A DNA stretch of 64,000 nucleotides, taken from the NCBI RefSeq assembly GCF_000276665.1, contig NW_004955473.1:1441886-1505885 (forward strand), written 5' to 3'. The translations under genes were made by a program, and so were the position numbers. This DNA is from Chinchilla lanigera (taxonomy: Eukaryota > Chordata > Mammalia > Rodentia > Chinchillidae). This document shows, in pieces, positions 43,342 through 55,372 of the stretch. Position 1 is the stretch's first letter, and each line of letters opens with the position of its first letter. Below the pieces are notes generated by a model. It was given only the letters and a program-made list of their open reading frames with translations. It ran no database searches and was not told the origin of the DNA.

Positions 43342-44127
43342 AAGATATACAAATGGCTCATAAGGACATAAAAAATGTTCAACATCATGAGTCATCAGAT
43401 CTAAACGACACTACACCCACTAGAATGGTATAATTAAAAAGCAAAAATAATAACTATTAGAGAGGATATGGAGCTATAGTAACTCATTCATTGCTGACCA
43501 GAAAGTAAAATAATTCAGCTGCTATGAAGAAAAGTTTAGTGGTCCCTCAAATATTAAACAGAATTACCATATACAATTCCACTGCCAAATATATGCCCCC
43601 AGAACTGAAAACAGGCATAAACATATATTTGTATAATATAATATAATAATGCTAATAGTAGCATTATTTACAGTAGCCCCAAAGCAGGACCAACCCACAT
43701 GCCTATGAACAGATGAGTGAATAAACAAAATGTGGTATATCCACATAATGGAACACTACTTAGCCTTTAAAAAGGAATGAAGTTCTACCATGTGTTACAA
43801 CATTTGTGAGCTTTGAAAACATTATCCTAAACGAAGTCAGTCCATGCCAAAAGTCACATAGGTCATGATTCCATTTATATGACATGTCTAGAATAGGCAA
43901 ATTCATACAGTCAGAAAGTAGAGTTGAAGCTACCAGAAACTAAAAAGAGTGGGGACTAGAGTTATTGTTTAGTGGGTACAGAGTTTCTGTATGAGATGGT
44001 GAGATAGTTTGCAAATAATTGATTATTATCAAGCACAGCAAATATAATTATGCTACCAAATTGTACAGATAAAAATGCAAAACTTAGTTTTAGAGAGAGG
44101 GAGAGAGCTCTTTTCTTTTCTTTTCTT

Positions 44128-44287
44128 TTCTTTAACTGAGGATTGACCCTAGGGCTTTTGCACTAAACTACATCCCTTTCTCGTTTCTTAGAGACAGGGT
44201 CTTGCTAAATTACCCAGGCTAGACTCAAACTTGCCTCAGCCTCCCAGAGTGTTGGCATTACAGGCATATACCACCACACCAGGTTAT
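44128..44287 (-). repeat. B1-ID SINE, reverse
   Basis: 'actgaggattgaccctaggg', 'actaaactacatccctttc', 'gagacagggtcttgctaaat' and 'tgcctcagcctcccagagtg'. A (CTTTT)n stretch precedes it. Confidence 0.9.
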
Positions 44288-44915
44288 GTTGTTTATTTTT
44301 GTCACAAAGAAGTATGAGAAGCTGGAGAAAAAGGAGGAAGAAGACAAGACTCTTCTTCAACCTACACAGAATGAATGTAATAGTGAAGAGGATTGAGGGG
44401 CTTTATGTAGCAAATCCCTGAGTCTAATGGATTAGGAATTTCGGAACAAAGAAAAGAGGAAGGGGATGCCAATTGTGCAGATACCTCAGGAAAATAAGGT
44501 CTCTATTCTCAGAGGGAGAGGGGTAGAGACACACTGGCTTGTCTGGGACCCCTGCTGATCAGTCTGGAGATAGTACATCAAGTACAACCACCCAGGATGG
44601 GGTCCCTCACATGTTCTCAGTCTAGTCTCTGGAGCCCTTGCCTTATGTTCTTGTGAAAGAGGGGCACTGCAAAGTTTAAAAAGTCAAGCTACTTTTCATC
44701 TGAGAAAAGACTTATGAGACAAGGCTAGGTGGCTGAGAGCTCTCAGTGATCAGTGAGGGGTCCTTCTCTTCCCTGATCTCAGAAAATATAGTGAGACAGC
44801 ACAACTGCTGAGCACATTGCCAATGCCAAGGCCACCAAAGAGGAATCCGAGCCACTCAAATCCTATGGGAATGGGAGATGCTTATGGGTTGTTGGACTCC
44901 CAGATATAAGGCAGG
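44288..44915. other. No recognised feature
   Basis: Nothing recognised. Confidence 0.4.
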
Positions 44916-44917
44916 GT

Positions 44918-45105
44918 CAGAAGCTGGTCATGGAGGTGCTCATGTGCCTGTGATCCCACCTACTTGGGACACTGAGGCAGGAGGATCACAAGTTCAAACC
45001 CAATCTTGGCAACATAGTGACCTAGTTAGACACTGTCTCAAAATTTTTTAAAAGGGCTGGGGATGTAGTTTAGTAGCAAAGTGTTCCTGGATTTGGTGTC
45101 AAAAC
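44918..45105 (+). repeat. B1-ID dimeric SINE
   Basis: B1 part 'ctggtcatggaggtgctcat' to 'gacactgtctcaaaatttt', then a shortened ID part 'gggctggggatgtagtttag'. Confidence 0.87.
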
Positions 45106-45121
45106 AAAGAAACAAACAAAC

Positions 45122-45212
45122 TGAGGCTGTAGGTATAGCTCAGTGGTGAGAGTGCAAGATTGCCCTAGCATGCAGGAGGCCCTGGTTTCCATCCCTACTG
45201 CAAAAGCAAAAA
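45122..45212 (+). repeat. ID SINE
   Basis: 'gtaggtatagctcagtggtg', 'gccctagcatgcaggaggcc' and 'ctggtttccatccctactg'. Confidence 0.85.
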
Positions 45213-46803
45213 AACCAAAATACAATTGAAGCAGTCATTATGGAAAAACCAGAACTTTGTTGGGATTCCTTACACTTATCTTCAGTTAAATGTTTTAGTA
45301 GGTGTCAGTTTAATACAATCTCCTGTGCACCTACATTCTCTACAGGTTTTCTAAAACCCTGCATGGCCACTTTTTTGCAGAGTTCTACTGGCTCCTTATA
45401 GTCCCTTTGGAGGCCACCTAGACAATGGGGACAAGAGAGGAAAAAGACTGAGCTCAGAAATGGGTGAAATCCACGTTGAAACATTCACTCAGACCTTCTC
45501 TTGTGGGCAGAAGCTGAATAATTTAAATTCAAAACTAAGGTAAGGCTACAACTAATAGGCACCCAAGTTCAGGTTTCAGCGAGTCACAGAAAGGCAACTC
45601 AAGTTCAAAGCACAAGCATTTGGCTCTACTTTTTTCTCTTTATAAAGAGCTCTTATGAAGAGAAAGTTAATTTCTGTGACTCATAAACAGAAGATTTCCA
45701 AAGCCCCATAAGGTTTCTATGCAATTAAGTCAGAATAACTTGATGAGAAAATAAATAATTCCATGCTTCCTACAAGTATATCCATGTACATCAATGTGCA
45801 CTCCATAAGAGCACGATTCAGGAATAGTGTGGGTTGGCAAGGAAAGAAGAGTTCATTCTGGTTAATAACTAGAGCATTTCCATGTGCACTGGGACACCCA
45901 AATTTGACATTGTCTCTGATTGGCTTCTGGTCACATGGCAAAAGCATTTGTGCTATTGCCACACAACTAAGAAACAGCAGCTCATTCTTCAACCCGCTGG
46001 CACCAGGTCCGGCTGCTCTGAAGTTATGGAGGTAAGCCATCTGTAAATTTCCAAGAGTGGAAAAGCTCAGGGACCTTCTGCATTTTGGTGCAGCTAAGAA
46101 CAGATAGTGCCAGATGGGACCTCAGGGCAACGTGATACAAAACAGGGAATCAGAAAGGAAGACTCAGGCAAAGGTCCAAGAAACTCTCCAGTATTTACAC
46201 ACTAATTGACTTGACTTACATGTTGCTACAGCATCACAGGAAAAAATCCTTTCTGCAAACATGAGAAATGTGACCACCAAAGAAAAAGTTAATTGTATGG
46301 ATTGGTTCAAAGAAGTCACTAATTGCCATACCCTAGCGCTTTATTCCAACGAGTTGCTTCTGAAGATGATGCCAATAGACAGTGACCCTGAGAGCCTGGG
46401 TTGACCGCAACCACGCTCCACCCAACCTAGGCGTTGAGCCTGCTCCCTGTCTCTGCTGCTACTCTCCTGGGGCTTTGGAAGAAAAAGTATGTGAGAAGGG
46501 CCTAGAGTTGGAGAGCTCTGAGCAACCGTAATAGCACAGGGAGACTGGGAGTTGGAGAAGATAAACCAAGAGGACAGCAAAGAGCGGAGGGTACCCAGCT
46601 TCATGCGCTAAGAACAGACTCCTCATCCACATCCAGCTTCGCCCCTGAGAGCAGAAGTGAAAGAAGGGAGGCCCACACAAGGGAAGCAGCTTTCACACAG
46701 GTGTTCTTGGTCAACGAAAGGTCCACTTGGGCCTCTCCTACCAAGTTCAAGTTCAGTGTCCACTATCTGCTCAACATTTCCACTGAGGTGGCAGATAAAA
46801 ATC
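45213..46803. other. About 1.6 kb without recognised repeats
   Basis: Both strands show open frames (for example 45717-46040 minus with 45763-46035 plus) that mirror each other. I see no domain, signal peptide or splice context. Confidence 0.4.
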
Positions 46804-46805
46804 TC

Positions 46806-46950
46806 AACCTTACACCTGCAATCCCAGCATGCTAGAAAGCCAAGGCGGGAGGATGACAAGTTTGAGCCCAGGCTGGGCAATTCAGCTACTTAGGGAGACC
46901 GTGTCTCAAAGTGAAAAATAATAAAAGGCCTGGAAATAGAGCAATAAGTA
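46806..46950 (+). repeat. B1-ID SINE
   Basis: 'cacctgcaatcccagcatgc', 'gagcccaggctgggcaattc' and 'agaccgtgtctcaaagtg', then the beginning of an ID part with (AAAT)n. Confidence 0.8.
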
Positions 46951-46978
46951 AATAAATAAGCAAGAAATTGAACATTAT

Positions 46979-47091
46979 TTTTTGTACTGGAGATTGAATT
47001 CAGGGAGCTCTGAGCTACATTTTTTATATTTCATTTTGAGACATTATCTCCAAATTGCCTGGATTGGGCTCAAACTTGTTATCATCCTGCA
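46979..47091 (-). repeat. B1-ID SINE, reverse, truncated
   Basis: 'gtactggagattgaattcag', 'ctctgagctacattt' and 'ggattgggctcaaacttgt'. Confidence 0.8.
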
Positions 47092-47104
47092 AAAATCTAA
47101 CTGT

Positions 47105-48178
47105 TTTTTAAAAAGATTTATTTATTTACATTATAAGTCCTTATCAAGTTAATTATCATACATGCAGATTAACAGCCAGACTAACAGACAAAAAATATAA
47201 AGCATAAAATATAAAACACACTAAATCAAGGTACATCTTTAGGTAAATTGTCCATGCTAGGCAACAATAATTTTTTTCTTTTTTCTATCACCTGTCTTTT
47301 ATTTTGTACTTTATTCATATATAGTATTTCTCATATAAGAGAAACTATGTGCTATTTAAGCTTTTGTGTCTGATTTACTTCACTTAATATTATGATTTCA
47401 AAGTTCACCCATTTTCCTAAAAATGACTACAGTTTATCCTTCTTTATGGCAGAGTAGTATTCCATTTTGTGTAAATACTGCATTTTCTTTACCCATTCAT
47501 CTGTTGATGGGCATATAGGCTGCTTCTAAGATTCAGATATTATGAATTGTGCTGGTATAAACATGGATATGCATACATCCCTGTGGTAGAATGTCATTAA
47601 TTCTTTGGGGAAGATACCTAAAAGGGGAATAGCTGCTTCAAATGGAATTGTTATTTTTAGTTCTTTTGAGGAATCTCCATACTGATTTCCATAGTGGTTA
47701 TAAAATCTTACTTTCCCAGCAACAGTGAGGTGTTGTCACTCCCCCACCACTCCCCGTAACCTCTCCAGCGTTTGTTATTGGTTGATTCCTTAATGATAGC
47801 CATTCTTTCTGGGGTGTGATGAATCTCAGTGTTGTTTTGCTTTGTATTTTCAAATGGCCAGTGATGCTAAACATTATTTCATATATTCACTCACTTTTTG
47901 TATTTCTTCATCTGAGTAGAGTTTATATATATCAAATGCCCTTTTTTATTGAGTCTTTAAATTTGGTCAGTCTTTTTCTTTCAATTCTTTATATATTCTT
48001 GATATTAGTCTTCTGTCTAAAGAGTAGCTGGTAAAAAATATTTCCCATTCTGTAGGTTGTCTCTTCGCTCAATTGGTGGTTTCCTTTGTGGTGCAGAAGC
48101 TTTATAATTTGATGTGATCAGTTATTGATTCTTGGTATTATTTCTTGTGCAACTGTAAAAACCTCTTGATCTTTGTCT
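47105..48178 (-). mobile_element. LINE-1 3' end, minus strand
   Basis: Inverted 3' UTR (47105-47330), then the inverted ORF2 tail: 'tatggcagagtagtattcca', 'tgggcatataggctgcttct', 'gatttccatagtggttataa', 'cattctgtaggttgtctctt' and 'aagctttataatttgatgtg'. Homologous to the minus L1 at 34556. Confidence 0.9.
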
Positions 48179-48179
48179 A

Positions 48180-48624
48180 CTTCCTTCCCAAAATCACCCA
48201 CAGCCTTCTCAATCTTGCTTAAAGCAATTCTGTCCCAGTTGCTCGGACCAACATCATCAAAGATGAGGGCAGCATTCGGACTGGACACCTCATGTTCTCT
48301 CAAACCCGACATCCAATCCATTAGCAAATGCTGATGGATTCAACCCTATCTAGACTGAGCGCTTCAAACCGTATCTAGACTGAGCACTTCACATCTTCCC
48401 CCTCTGCCCCACCTGAGTCATCATCTCCTTCTGTGCACACACTGTGCCCCAGCCTCCTTTATTCTCCTACACGCGACTCTCAGCACAGCAGCCAGACTGA
48501 GCCACTGAAATTGTCACTGCCCTGCTCAGCATGCTTTCCTGGCTCCTCATTTAGGACAAAGCTAAAGTCCTCACCATTGCCACAGGCCCCACCTATCTGG
48601 CCTCCTACTCTGCCCTATTTTCAT
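48180..48624 (+). mobile_element. LINE-2 fragment
   Basis: The inverse of 'gagcaactggga' and 'ggatgtcgggtttgagagaa' marks the L2 RT region, and 'cagcagccagactgagccac' and 'ggctcctcatttaggacaaa' mark the later part. The minus-strand frame at 48118-48327 is antisense L2 joined to an L1 end. A 25-base tandem duplication lies at 48340-48391. Confidence 0.75.
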
Positions 48625-48797
48625 CCAGTAATGGAGGCTGAACCCAGAGCCTTCACACTTAGCAGCATCCCTAGCATTTGCTTATTGTTTAAGAGACAGG
48701 CTCTCGATACGCAGCTAAATTGCCCAAACTAGCCTTAAGCTTGTGATCCTCCTGCTTCAGCCTCCCAGAGTGCTAGTATAGCAAGCATGACCAGCTT
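48625..48797 (-). repeat. B1-ID SINE, reverse, inserted in L2
   Basis: 'aggctgaacccagagccttc', 'taagagacaggctctcgat', 'gtgatcctcctgcttcagcc' and 'tcccagagtgctagtatag'. L2 resumes behind it. Confidence 0.85.
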
Positions 48798-49165
48798 CAT
48801 GTGCCCTCTTATACTGCTTCCCCGCACCCATTCCACCCCCACTACAACAATTTCCATATTATCCTTGAAAATGCCATGCAAAGGCTTCCTTTAGGTCCTT
48901 TCATTTTCCCAGAGTTGCTTTGCTTGTGCTGTCTCCTGCTTCAGGGCTCCACTCAAATGGTACCTTGTTTAAATGATTCCTTGACTCTTGCACTTAAATT
49001 TGAAACCCTCTGCCCAAGACTCTTTCCTTCACTGTGCTTTATTTTTCTCCACCATGATGATCACTTCACTTCTCATCTGGCAGAATGGAAGCTCCCTGAG
49101 GGTGGAGACCGTTGTCCATTTACTGTGATAACGCTTGGTACAGAGTAGGAACTGGGTATTAGTAG
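48798..49165 (+). mobile_element. LINE-2 3' region (continuation)
   Basis: 'gggctccactcaaatggtac', 'gaaaccctctgcccaagact' and 'agaatggaagctccctgagg', then 'gtggagaccgttgtcc' and 'cgcttggtacagagtagg' form the L2 3' end in order. Confidence 0.85.
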
Positions 49166-49559
49166 AAAGAATGTTAGAACCTGGCCTTCCTCTCCCTCTG
49201 CTTCCCTTCCCGCTTCCAGATACTCAGTGAGGATCAGGATTGGGAAACCCCGTCCAGATACTCTTAGGCAAGCCTTTTATTCCTCTAGTCTGCTTGGGCC
49301 TTGAGATGGGAACTGTAAGGCTTCCTTCTCTGCAAAAGGAATTTCTGGTCATAGGAATGGAAATAGGGGTGAGAGCACCCATTTTCCCCCAGAAATATTT
49401 CTGTGCCAGGAGTATATTGTGCCTCCCTGCAAAAGCTGACCTGTGGAGAAGTTGGGGTAGAGTGGGGGCTGGCACCATTGTTCAGGAAAAGTTGTACCTG
49501 GTAAGAACCGAGATGGACAGTCTGGGCCCCCGTTTAGTGAGTTCTAGGGTTTAGACATG
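49166..49559. other. No recognised feature
   Basis: Nothing recognised between two L2 ends. Confidence 0.4.
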
Positions 49560-49599
49560 CCAGCTCTGGCCCTTAACACTATTGACCCATGCCAGGATC

Positions 49600-49770
49600 A
49601 TTTTTGTTGCCTATTACCATAAGTCTGTAGATTCCATTAGAGAGAGATCCCTCTCTGTTTCACCACTGTATCCTTAGCACCTAGATTCACGCTTAGAACA
49701 TAGTAGGTGCTCAATAAATATTTGCTGGGTGAATGAATGAATGCATGCATGAAAGAATGAACCAGCGAAA
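49600..49770 (+). mobile_element. LINE-2 3' end with (GAAT)n
   Basis: 'ccactgtatccttagcacct', 'gaacatagtaggtgctcaat' and 'aaatatttgctgggtgaatg' are the L2 3' terminus, followed by the typical gaat/gcat short tandem tail. Confidence 0.88.
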
Positions 49771-51230
49771 TGAGCAAATATACTGAGGTGAACTGACCAC
49801 CTGCCTACACCCTAAAAAAGCCCTTGCTACTCCTTTCTGCCCATGTTGTTGGTTCTCCCTGCCTCAGCTCCCTGAATTCTCATCTCTGTTCTGCCTCATA
49901 CTGTGCCACTTCTGTGTCTCTTTGCTATCCCTATTTTCCTGCCCAAGCCCTGTTAGGCTTACAGTGGAGGTGGCAAGAGCCTGGAAATCTATTTCCTTGG
50001 TCTTTCCATCGACTAGACACACCTTGCTAACTCAAGGGCCTACTACGTCTCAGGCGTCATACTAAGTGTATTGCGCATGTTTTATTTAACCCATAGAAAA
50101 ACACATAGATCAATGTCTCCAAACAAAGCCAGGTACCCTCCAAATGCCAACAGGTCTGTGCCTGCCCCTCCCCTTAGCCCCACCGAGTGGTGCTTTCTCC
50201 GCCCTTTGCACACTGAGAGTTGAGCCAGCCAGTCGTCTTGCCTTGACTTTAACTCTCATGCCCTTTATGAGAAACCCCCTAAAGTCCAACTGAAATCCAC
50301 TCAGCGGAGGGTCCAATTTCTGACTTGCAAGAATGTTGGAACTAAGCACACCTGAGGGGTGACCCATGGAAGAACAGGGGGCCTGGGATTCAGCCACCAA
50401 TTACAGTTAATTTTCCCAGACCCCAAACTCGCATCTTACCCTCTGACAATCCAGCCCATGGGACCCACATCACTGTATCCTGAACAGTCTGTGTATTTTG
50501 TCTCAAACCAAGCACTGAAGAATCCTTGCCTGGGAATGGAGTGAAAAGCATTTTCAGAAATATTCAAAGCATGCATCTCTGTTGCTCAATGAGAACCAAA
50601 GCTGAGGATGTGACGTTTATAGGACATGTCAGTGGAAAAGATTACTTTTCCTAAAATACATTTGTTAAATGATAGGTAAAACAGCAAACGGATGGGAACC
50701 TACAACTGGGAGACATCACAGGAAGAGGGAAATATGATTTTTATTATAAACATATGCATTTTATTATTTCTCCCAGTGAGGATCAGGATTGGGAATCTGC
50801 AGCTGTGAAAGGGCAAGGAGAGAGCAGTATTTTTAGAGCTGTCACTTTAAAATATACCTTCTCCTGCTTGCCTGCAGGGTTTCTCTAAACAAGGCCCTCT
50901 TGGAGCCTGAGCCCTGTGAAGATGAATATACTGTACATATAAAACAAATGACTGGAAGCCAGCAGTTCCTCTTGCTCTCAAAAACTCCATCAAAAATAGA
51001 GTTTGGCTTGTCACCAGCCTGGCCCAGGCCTGGAGCAGATGGGCTGCTGTTCTCCCTAGCTGGAGCCATGGAAATCATCAGTGACTCCGTCACCCGCCAT
51101 TCTCATCCTACTCAATTCGGTGGGTTCTTTTTCCAGAAGTCTCTCTCAGTGGGCACCAACATGAGAAGCCGCTGCGCAGTGGGCCTCCCCTGGGCTTCCC
51201 AGATGGTTCCTTTCGTCATGCGGCAAGCAA
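49771..51230. other. About 1.4 kb without recognised repeats
   Basis: No transposon landmark was seen. The frame 50900-51265 (121 codons) has no identifiable domain and is mirrored by a minus frame. I do not call it a gene. Confidence 0.4.
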
Positions 51231-51234
51231 GAGG

Positions 51235-51310
51235 ATTGGCCCCGTTTCACAGAGAAGGAAGCTGAGGCCCCAAGAGGCTTCTTGCTCAGGGGGAAACAGC
51301 TCAAAAGCGA
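51235..51310 (-). repeat. Possible MIR fragment
   Basis: 'ccccgtttcacagagaagga' followed by 'agctgaggccccaagaggct' resembles the inverted MIR core. Confidence 0.5.
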
Positions 51311-51399
51311 AAGGTGACAAGAAGCTGTGGACTAGGTGCGTCTGGCACTAAAGCCCTGGCCTGTGCTGTCCATAGGCTGTGCTGTGCTGTTTCTCCACT

Positions 51400-51792
51400 T
51401 CCCGGCCCAGCCTCAACCCAACCAGAGCACTAGCCACTCTGTCTGGGCACCCCTGTAACATGCTCACCCTCTTCCTTCCCTTCCTCCTGCACACACAGCC
51501 ACAGGATATGTCACGACCCTTGCTTCCTTACATCGCTGTCCTTGCTGGGTCCTCTGTATTGCCTGGGAGGCGTCCCTTTCCAGAGCTGGCGTCCAGCACC
51601 TTCCCTGAGGTCACCTTTCTGTCCGTTTTCTCTAATAACTGCCCCCCTCACTCCATCCTCACTGACCCAGCCTGCATTTGTCAAACTCATTCCCTCCCCA
51701 GCACCCTTACTTGTGCTCTAATCTTCTTCCTGGAATGCCTTTTACCCTCTTCTTCTCCCCGCACCTTCACTGATGGCTCCTATAAGACATGT
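51400..51792 (+). mobile_element. LINE-2 3' fragment, left piece
   Basis: 'ctaatcttcttcctggaatg', 'ccttttaccctcttcttctc' and 'gcaccttcactgatggctcc' fit the L2 3' half. The left boundary is uncertain. It is interrupted by an ID SINE. Confidence 0.65.
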
Positions 51793-51878
51793 GGGCTGAG
51801 ATGTGGCCCCGTGGTAAAGCGTCACCTGGCATGCAGAAGGCCTTAGGTTCCATCCCCAGCACCACCAAAGCCACAGCA
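51793..51878 (+). repeat. ID SINE in L2
   Basis: 'gctgagatgtggccccgtgg', 'cacctggcatgcagaaggcc' and 'ttaggttccatccccagcac'. Confidence 0.82.
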
Positions 51879-52030
51879 GTGCAAAGACATAAGCCCTTTT
51901 TGGCCACTCAGTCCCCCCACTTGAGTCTCTGCTGTGTTAACATCTTCCATTTTCTGGCTGTTTTGTGTCTTTCTCGTCTTTCCCCAACAGACTGATAGGC
52001 TTCTCCAGTGTCAGGCAACACAGCAAGCAA
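51879..52030 (+). mobile_element. LINE-2 3' fragment, right piece
   Basis: Continues the L2-like pyrimidine-rich sequence ('ctctgctgtgttaacatct', 'gacttgatagg'-type end around 51990). Assignment is weaker than for the left piece. Confidence 0.4.
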
Positions 52031-54175
52031 GAATGGGCCCAGTAGTTTCTAGGCTGATTTGCGCTGATCCTATAAAGTGCCATTCCGTGCTAACAGGGCT
52101 TCCCCAAAGACGAGGCTTACAGGAAGGGAAGCAAGCAGTACAAGGGCAAGCCCTTTGTTCACAGCAATGCTGGCACGTCAACAATAGTCAGAGCTGGCTT
52201 TCAGAGAGTTGAAAGCACTGGATCAAGTTTAAGTAATTTGGTCTGTTTCTCCCCTTAAGTCAGCAGTCTCTTCTTCCTTGTGGCATCCAGAACCAAAGCC
52301 CGAGCAAGTGGGAGTGACAGGCACTTTATTACTGACGTGTCATCACCTACATGGGGCTGCTCTGCCAGCAAGAAGGAGATTTCTCCAGCCACTTTGCAAA
52401 TGACCGAATTATGGGTTTACTCAGTCTTTCATGCTGCCAGGCTCAACATTTTCATTTGCTTCTCTTACTCCCCTTGGCATGGTTTCCATACTGGAGGAGG
52501 AAGAACTCTCCCAGGCTTGCTTCTCCCTAAGGGCTCTAAAATATACCTCGAATTAAAATTAAGGTCTTCTCTGATCTCTACCCTGACCTCTTACCGTTAG
52601 CCATGATCCAGGGCAATGCTGGGGCCTCAGGCCTGTGGAGAACACTAAAGTCCATGTTCACATTTTGGTCCTTGTTTTCAAACCGTTTCCTAGTGAAATA
52701 TTGTCATGTTGGGAACCAGTTCTGTCAGGAAGTCATTTCAGGCGAAAGTCAAATCCACAGCACTCCACACAAATAACAAACAGCCTGCAAAGTCCTTCAG
52801 TGGGACTCTAAGAACTGCCATTTGGAAGGGAGGTCAGGAAGTGGGGTGCAAACATCTGGTGTTCTAAGGGCTGGCCTGGGGGCTGTGTGCAGATGTGGGA
52901 TGCTGTGGGCTCTGTGGCCTGGCCTCTGACTACCTTCTCCTTCGTTTTTCTCAGGACTGATTTTTGGCCACCAGGACACTGAGTCACCAGGACACTGAGT
53001 CACTCAGATGTCAATTAACTGGAAATGCTGCTCAAATAGATGGACTATTTGTCAAGACGATGGACCATTGTCACTGACTCCTTCTCACCTTTATGTTTTA
53101 ATTAGCCAGCGTGCTAATTTGCTTAGCATTTCTTGGTATAATTGGCTGTGGGTGGTCTTTGACTCTTTGGAGGGTCTTTTTCTAAGTCACTTTCACAGTT
53201 CACACTGGATCCTTAGGCATTTTGCAGGGCTGGATTAACATTAACATGGTAAGTCCCACACCCCTCTTTCCTGAAACTAGTATGAAAACACTTTGGCTCC
53301 TGGTCTGTCTCAAAAAGATCATGATGCTAAAAACAATAGGCTCTTCTCAAAATAGCCTTCAGTGAAAGGGCTCAGCATGTTTTATAAAAGTAAACTACTT
53401 AAAAAGAAAAAAGTTGACTACTTAACATCTCCCAACACACCTGCATCCTGAATATAAGCCACCAGATAGTTCTCCCTGGCTGAAATGTGGTCCTACACTG
53501 AGTTACAGTCCCAGGCAGATGTAATTGCTGTAGTTTCAAGCTGGTGGACAGTTTTTGGTTAACATCCAACATTTTGCTAAAACTGTAATGAGATCTTCAT
53601 TAGAGGTCTCATTGGATCACAATGTCACTTGTTTTCCCATGTAATTGGAAAGACGATGCTTCTAGGCCTGTGTTCCTCAAGTGTAATCTGTGATCTATAA
53701 GGTGCTTTACTTTTCCACTGGCTGGTTTAAAATGTAAGGACAGCATGCTGAGCTGATGACTGGTGAGTATCCCAGGCAGTACAAAAAGCAGATAGAAGGT
53801 GGAGACAAAGGCTAACTGAATTCATTCTGACTTGATTGATACAAATTCCCCAGTTATTAAAAATCCAGGACAATAGATGGTTCTACTATACCACTGCTGC
53901 CACCAGCCTAGGCAGAACAGGAGGGAGCTAGATCCAAAGAACTAAAAGTAAGAGAAGTCAGCCACAACTATAAGATGGAAAATGTGACTCAAGGAAAAAG
54001 ACAAGTGAAAAACTTTAGCTGGAAGACATCATACCTTACACTGCCTCATTTCTTCTTCCTGTCATACAGTTCTGTAATACACTGAGAATTCCCAGGATGC
54101 ACTTTGTTCCCACTTAAAGATGCTTTCCCTGTCACCCCTTCTACACAACAACAAGACTCAGGAAGCTCAGCTTGT
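52031..54175. other. About 2.1 kb without recognised repeats
   Basis: The second longest repeat-poor block. It includes a small direct repeat ('ccaccaggacactgagt' type) near 52970-53000 and an AT-motif-rich part at 53005-53240. No exon is supported. Confidence 0.4.
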
Positions 54176-54179
54176 GAAT

Positions 54180-54591
54180 GAGCAACAGTCACCTAATGTT
54201 CCCAACATAAACACATGCACATATATACCAAAAACACATACAAGAACATTCCTACAGGTACAGGAATGTTCAGACAGCATTATTCACAATAGTTTCTGTG
54301 TGGAAAAGATTCAAATGTTCATTAACTACAGAATGACTACTATACACAGCACTGAGAAGGAAAGAAATAGTTCTATTTTTAAAAAGTAGATACATTCCAC
54401 AAAAATAATGTTAAGTGAAAGAAGCCAGATGCAAAAAATATATGCTGAAGAATTCCATTCACATAGCTAAGAGACCTGCAAAATTAACCTATGGTGTTAA
54501 ATGTCAGGTAAGTGGCCACCCTTGGAGGGGAGTAAGTGAGTAGGAGAAGGAGTTAAAGGAGCTTCTGGGATGCTGGTAATATTCTGTTTGT
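54180..54591 (+). mobile_element. Old LINE-1 3' end, left piece
   Basis: 'gacagcattattcacaatag', 'gattcaaatgttcattaac', 'taatgttaagtgaaagaagc' and 'ggatgctggtaatattctg' form the L1 ORF2 tail and 3' UTR in order. It is interrupted by the B1 that follows. Confidence 0.8.
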
Positions 54592-54745
54592 GGCTGGGTA
54601 TGGTGGCACACACCTGTAATCCCAGCACTCGAGAGGCTGAGGCAGGGGGACTATTGCGAGTTTGAGACCAGCTTGGGCTACAAAATGAGCTCAAGGCCAG
54701 CCTGAGCTGCATAGGGAGACCCTGTCTCAAAAAGACAAAAAAAAA
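54592..54745 (+). repeat. B1 SINE, full length
   Basis: 'ggctgggtatggtggcacac', 'cctgtaatcccagcactcga' and the duplicated block 'gaccagcttgggctacaaaa' / 'ggccagcctgagctgcatag', ending 'accctgtctcaaaaagac' and an A tail. Confidence 0.95.
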
Positions 54746-54850
54746 TTTTGTTTCTGGATCTAGATCATAGCTGCATAGGTGTGTGCAGATGTGAAATTTC
54801 ATGAAACTGATGTGATTAGTGAACTCTTTGTGCATGTTTTACCTCACTGA
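54746..54850 (+). mobile_element. Old LINE-1 3' end, right piece
   Basis: 'tttctggatctagatcatag' and 'ctgcataggtgtgtgcaga' followed by 'gtgcatgttttacctcactg' resume the L1 3' UTR split by the B1. Confidence 0.75.
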
Positions 54851-54867
54851 AATGTTTATTTGTTTTT

Positions 54868-54945
54868 GCAGTATTGGAAGTCCAACATAGGTCTTCACAT
54901 GTGCTAGACAAGTGCTCTATCACTGAGCTGCATCCCCAGCCTGGA
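54868..54945 (-). repeat. ID SINE, reverse
   Basis: 'tgcagtattggaagtccaac', 'gtgctagacaagtgctctat' and 'cactgagctgcatccccagc'. Confidence 0.87.
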
Positions 54946-54968
54946 AGTTTATTTTAAAGAAGTACACT

Positions 54969-55100
54969 GTAGCTGGGTATGGAGAAATGAGCCTTTAATC
55001 TCAGCACACTGCAGACTGAGGCAAGAGGATCAAAAGTTTGAGCCCAGCCTGGACCACATAGCAAGTCCCTATCTTAACAGCAAATAAATAAACAAACAAA
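54969..55100 (+). repeat. B1-like SINE
   Basis: 'gtagctgggtatggagaaat', 'gaggcaagaggatcaaaag', 'gagcccagcctggaccacat' and 'aagtccctatcttaacagc'. Confidence 0.8.
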
Positions 55101-55199
55101 AAGTTTACCTTAAACACTATCCTTCCAACTTTTAATACTCCCTCTATTTTTGAAAATTTCTAAGTATTCTATTTATGAGTTGTCTCTTGAGATTCTCTC

Positions 55200-55372
55200 C
55201 TCCATTTCAATTATTGCTTTCATCTCTTGCATGGTCTTTTGTCAGTCTCCAAACTGGTCTCTCTACCTCTCATCCGTCTCTTTCACTCCATACTGGGTTC
55301 ATTGTCCATATGAAAGTCCACATCTGATCCCATCTTACTCCTGTACTACAAATCCTTTATGAATTCCTTTTC
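55200..55372 (+). mobile_element. LINE-2 fragment
   Basis: 'agtctccaaactggtctctc', 'tacctctcatccgtctctt' and 'agtccacatctgatcccatc' are in L2 order. Confidence 0.65.

Larger units (their letters stand above)
42840..44095 (+). mobile_element. Old LINE-1 (L1M-type) ORF2 C-terminus and 3' UTR
   Basis: It parallels the old L1 at 6030-7904: 'gaatatgacaccaaaagcac', 'gggtataatatccagtata', 'ctgaaaacaggcataaaca', 'acataatggaacactactta' and the 3' UTR. It carries two later insertions, a U6 fragment (43079-43115) and an ID SINE (43224-43341). Confidence 0.88.

Noticed and set aside
48118..48327. Minus-strand frame with protein-like composition ('NAALIFDDVGPSNWDRIALS')
   Set aside because: It looked like a small gene, but it is antisense L2 DNA fused at its C-terminal side to inverted L1 ORF2 sequence.
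50900..51265. 121-codon frame starting MEPEPCEDEY
   Set aside because: It has a tempting N-terminus, but it is mirrored by a minus-strand frame, contains no recognised domain, and its end runs into a MIR-like segment.
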